A stretch of DNA of 23,350 bases from positions 1-23,350 of the forward strand of contig CAZXTL010000029.1 in the NCBI GenBank assembly GCA_964643725.1, given 5' to 3'. The translations under genes were made by a program, and so were the position numbers. Under the pieces are notes generated by a model, which saw only the letters and a list, made by a program, of their open reading frames with translations, did no database searches and had not been told where the DNA came from. The DNA is from DYQY01 sp964643725 (GTDB lineage: Bacteria > Margulisbacteria > Riflemargulisbacteria > GWF2-35-9 > DYQY01). Each line of letters begins with the position of its first letter. The stretch's first letter is position 1. This document shows positions 22,228 through 23,350 of the stretch, piece after piece.

Positions 22228-23285
22228 TGTTTCTTAGGGATAAAACAAGAGCTGTAATGGTTGGAAATGTCCAGATTGGTGGACAGAATAGAGTTGTTGT
22301 TCAATCTATGACTAATACTTTTACTCATGATGTGAAGGCAACGCTATTACAGATAAATTCACTTTATAAAGCAGGAGCAGAATTAGTTAGAATTGCTGTT
22401 CCAGACAATCATTCTTTAGAACATGTAAGGTCTATTGTTGCCGTAAGCCCAGTGCCTATTATCGCTGATATTCACTTTGACCATAAACTAGCTATTGGTG
22501 CGATAGAAGCAGGTGTTGCTAAGATTAGAATTAATCCAGGCAATATGGGTGGTGAGGATAAGTTGTTAGAGGTTATTAAAAAGGCTAAAGAATTTAGTGT
22601 TCCTATCAGAATTGGTGTTAACCATGGATCTATTGGTAAAAGTTCTGACAAAATAAGTCTGTCATTAAAAGTTATCGAGGAATATATTTCCTTTTTTGAA
22701 TCTAAAGGCTTTAGTGACTTAGTGATATCATTAAAATCTTCAGATATTGTTTCAACTGTTAAAATGAATGAAATGTTTTCTATGAAATACGACTATCCCT
22801 TACATATTGGTATAACAGAAGCCGGTTTTGGAGATGCCGGGCTTATTAAATCCTCGGCTGGAATTGGAGCAATGCTTATTCAGGGTCTAGGAGATACAGT
22901 AAGAATATCGCTGACTGGCGAGCCGGTAAAAGAAATTGAAGCAGTCAGGATTCTTTTGCGTGGAATTGGTTTGTTAAATGAGGGTGTAGATATTATTTCT
23001 TGTCCAACGTGTGGAAGAACAGAGATAGATTTAGAGAAACTTGTAAAAGAAGTATCTGATAAAGTTAAGGATATAAAAGAGCCCTTAAAAATTGCAGTTA
23101 TGGGTTGCATAGTTAATGGACCAGGTGAGGCTGATGACGCCGATTATGGAATTTGTGGTACAAAAGACGCTGGTATGATTTTTGTAAAAGGGAAGAAAGT
23201 TAAAACAGTTTCATTTGAAGTGCTTGTTCCAGAGTTGCTCAAGCTGATGATGTCAGATAAACTATATAGAAGAATAGAAGAATAG
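22227..23285 (+). CDS. ispG: 4-hydroxy-3-methylbut-2-enyl diphosphate synthase IspG
   Basis: A 352-residue Fe-S enzyme of the MEP isoprenoid pathway that converts methylerythritol cyclodiphosphate to HMBPP. The N-terminal TIM barrel starts at VVVQSMTNT (24-32) with VPIIADIHFD (76-85) and KIRINPGN (99-106). The C-terminal cluster domain supplies C259 and C262 (CPTCGR), C294 (GCIVNGPGE) and E301 as the fourth ligand. It overlaps argS by 1 base and has a GGAGAAAA ribosome site inside the argS end. The last codons (RRIEE) are encoded by an octamer tandem repeat, so repeat-number changes would alter the extreme C-terminus. Confidence 0.97.
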   Translation: MFLRDKTRAVMVGNVQIGGQNRVVVQSMTNTFTHDVKATLLQINSLYKAGAELVRIAVPDNHSLEHVRSIVAVSPVPIIADIHFDHKLAIGAIEAGVAKIRINPGNMGGEDKLLEVIKKAKEFSVPIRIGVNHGSIGKSSDKISLSLKVIEEYISFFESKGFSDLVISLKSSDIVSTVKMNEMFSMKYDYPLHIGITEAGFGDAGLIKSSAGIGAMLIQGLGDTVRISLTGEPVKEIEAVRILLRGIGLLNEGVDIISCPTCGRTEIDLEKLVKEVSDKVKDIKEPLKIAVMGCIVNGPGEADDADYGICGTKDAGMIFVKGKKVKTVSFEVLVPELLKLMMSDKLYRRIEE

Positions 23286-23304
23286 AAGAATAGAAGAATA
23301 GAAG
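23265..23304 (+). repeat. Octamer tandem repeat AATAGAAG at ispG end/purB leader
   Basis: Four perfect copies of AATAGAAG (23273-23304) are preceded by one imperfect copy, TATAGAAG (23265-23272). The array contains the ispG stop codon (TAG at 23283-23285) and ends where the purB ribosome site (AAGGAGAG) begins. Each unit carries a TAG in one frame; because 8 is not a multiple of 3, gain or loss of a unit moves the ispG stop. Confidence 0.95.
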
Positions 23305-23313
23305 GAGAGAAAG

Positions 23314-23350
23314 ATGATTGATAGATATTCTAGAAAGATTATGCAAGATA
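23314..23350 (+). CDS. purB: Adenylosuccinate lyase PurB, N-terminal fragment
   Basis: Only the first 12 codons are in the window: M-I-D-R-Y-S-R-K-I-M-Q-D. The N-terminal pattern MI(D/E)RYSRxxM is characteristic of adenylosuccinate lyase. AAGGAGAG about 5-8 bases before the ATG is a strong ribosome site, which supports the start. It lies 28 bases after the ispG stop, in the argS-ispG run. The call rests on a short match, so is tentative. Confidence 0.7.
   Translation, partial: MIDRYSRKIMQD

Noticed and set aside
23265..23304. Start of a CRISPR array
   Set aside because: The unit is 8 bases and strictly tandem with no spacers, and it overlaps a coding end.

Overview
This is an AT-rich, tightly packed bacterial chromosome segment that is mostly housekeeping. 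It looks diderm: there is a non-lipoprotein RlpA, a SPOR-domain membrane protein, and a secreted protein ending in S-layer-homology (SLH) repeats of the kind that tie outer-membrane proteins to the wall. Stop codons TAA, TAG and TGA are all used normally, so the standard bacterial code fits. The gene mix (MreB, EarP with an Arg-type EF-P, a ~115 kDa-class glutamate dehydrogenase, SLH outer-membrane protein) does not suggest a classical model phylum. An uncultivated diderm lineage near the Cyanobacteria/Margulisbacteria is a plausible guess, not a demonstrated one.

Layout. 1-1846 (minus): a SPOR-domain protein followed by mreB, which runs off the left edge. 2040-3710 (plus): earP-efp, the EF-P arginine-rhamnosylation pair, closed by a strong terminator. 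3885-4322: an orphan protein whose stop codon touches the 3' end of a convergent tRNA-Val. 4575-8402 (plus): a three-gene operon of overlapping ORFs. It encodes a lysine 2,3-aminomutase fused to a D-Ala-D-Ala-ligase-like ATP-grasp domain, a second stand-alone ATP-grasp ligase and a GNAT acetyltransferase. This is the most unusual module in the window and looks like a route to an acetylated and/or peptide-bound beta-lysine product. 8432-9364 (minus): a nucleoside-diphosphate-kinase-like protein of about twice the usual length.

9453-12248 (minus): tRNA-Ala, rlpA and tex. 12408-13518: a DUF486 membrane protein converging on tlyA. 13627-14643: a small cluster of a DUF6132 membrane peptide, a cysteine-rich mini-ferredoxin and an ECF sigma factor without an obvious anti-sigma. 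It ends in a 40-nt fragment that is the 3' half of a tRNA (probably tRNA-Thr) including CCA, which looks like an integration scar. 14657-19069 (minus): a left-handed beta-helix protein, an orphan 202-aa protein and a large NAD-type glutamate dehydrogenase. 19259-20587: the SLH protein. 20683 to the end (plus): argS-ispG-purB, with an octamer tandem repeat across the ispG stop and the purB leader.

A recurring pattern is the promoter position. At least five genes, and probably six or seven, have a good -10 box ending only about 5-8 nt before the ATG and no Shine-Dalgarno sequence. Others in the same window have clear GGAGG-type sites. This predicts that leaderless mRNAs are common in this organism.

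No intergenic stretch exceeds about 200 bases, and I saw no CRISPR array, transposase, integrase or rRNA.
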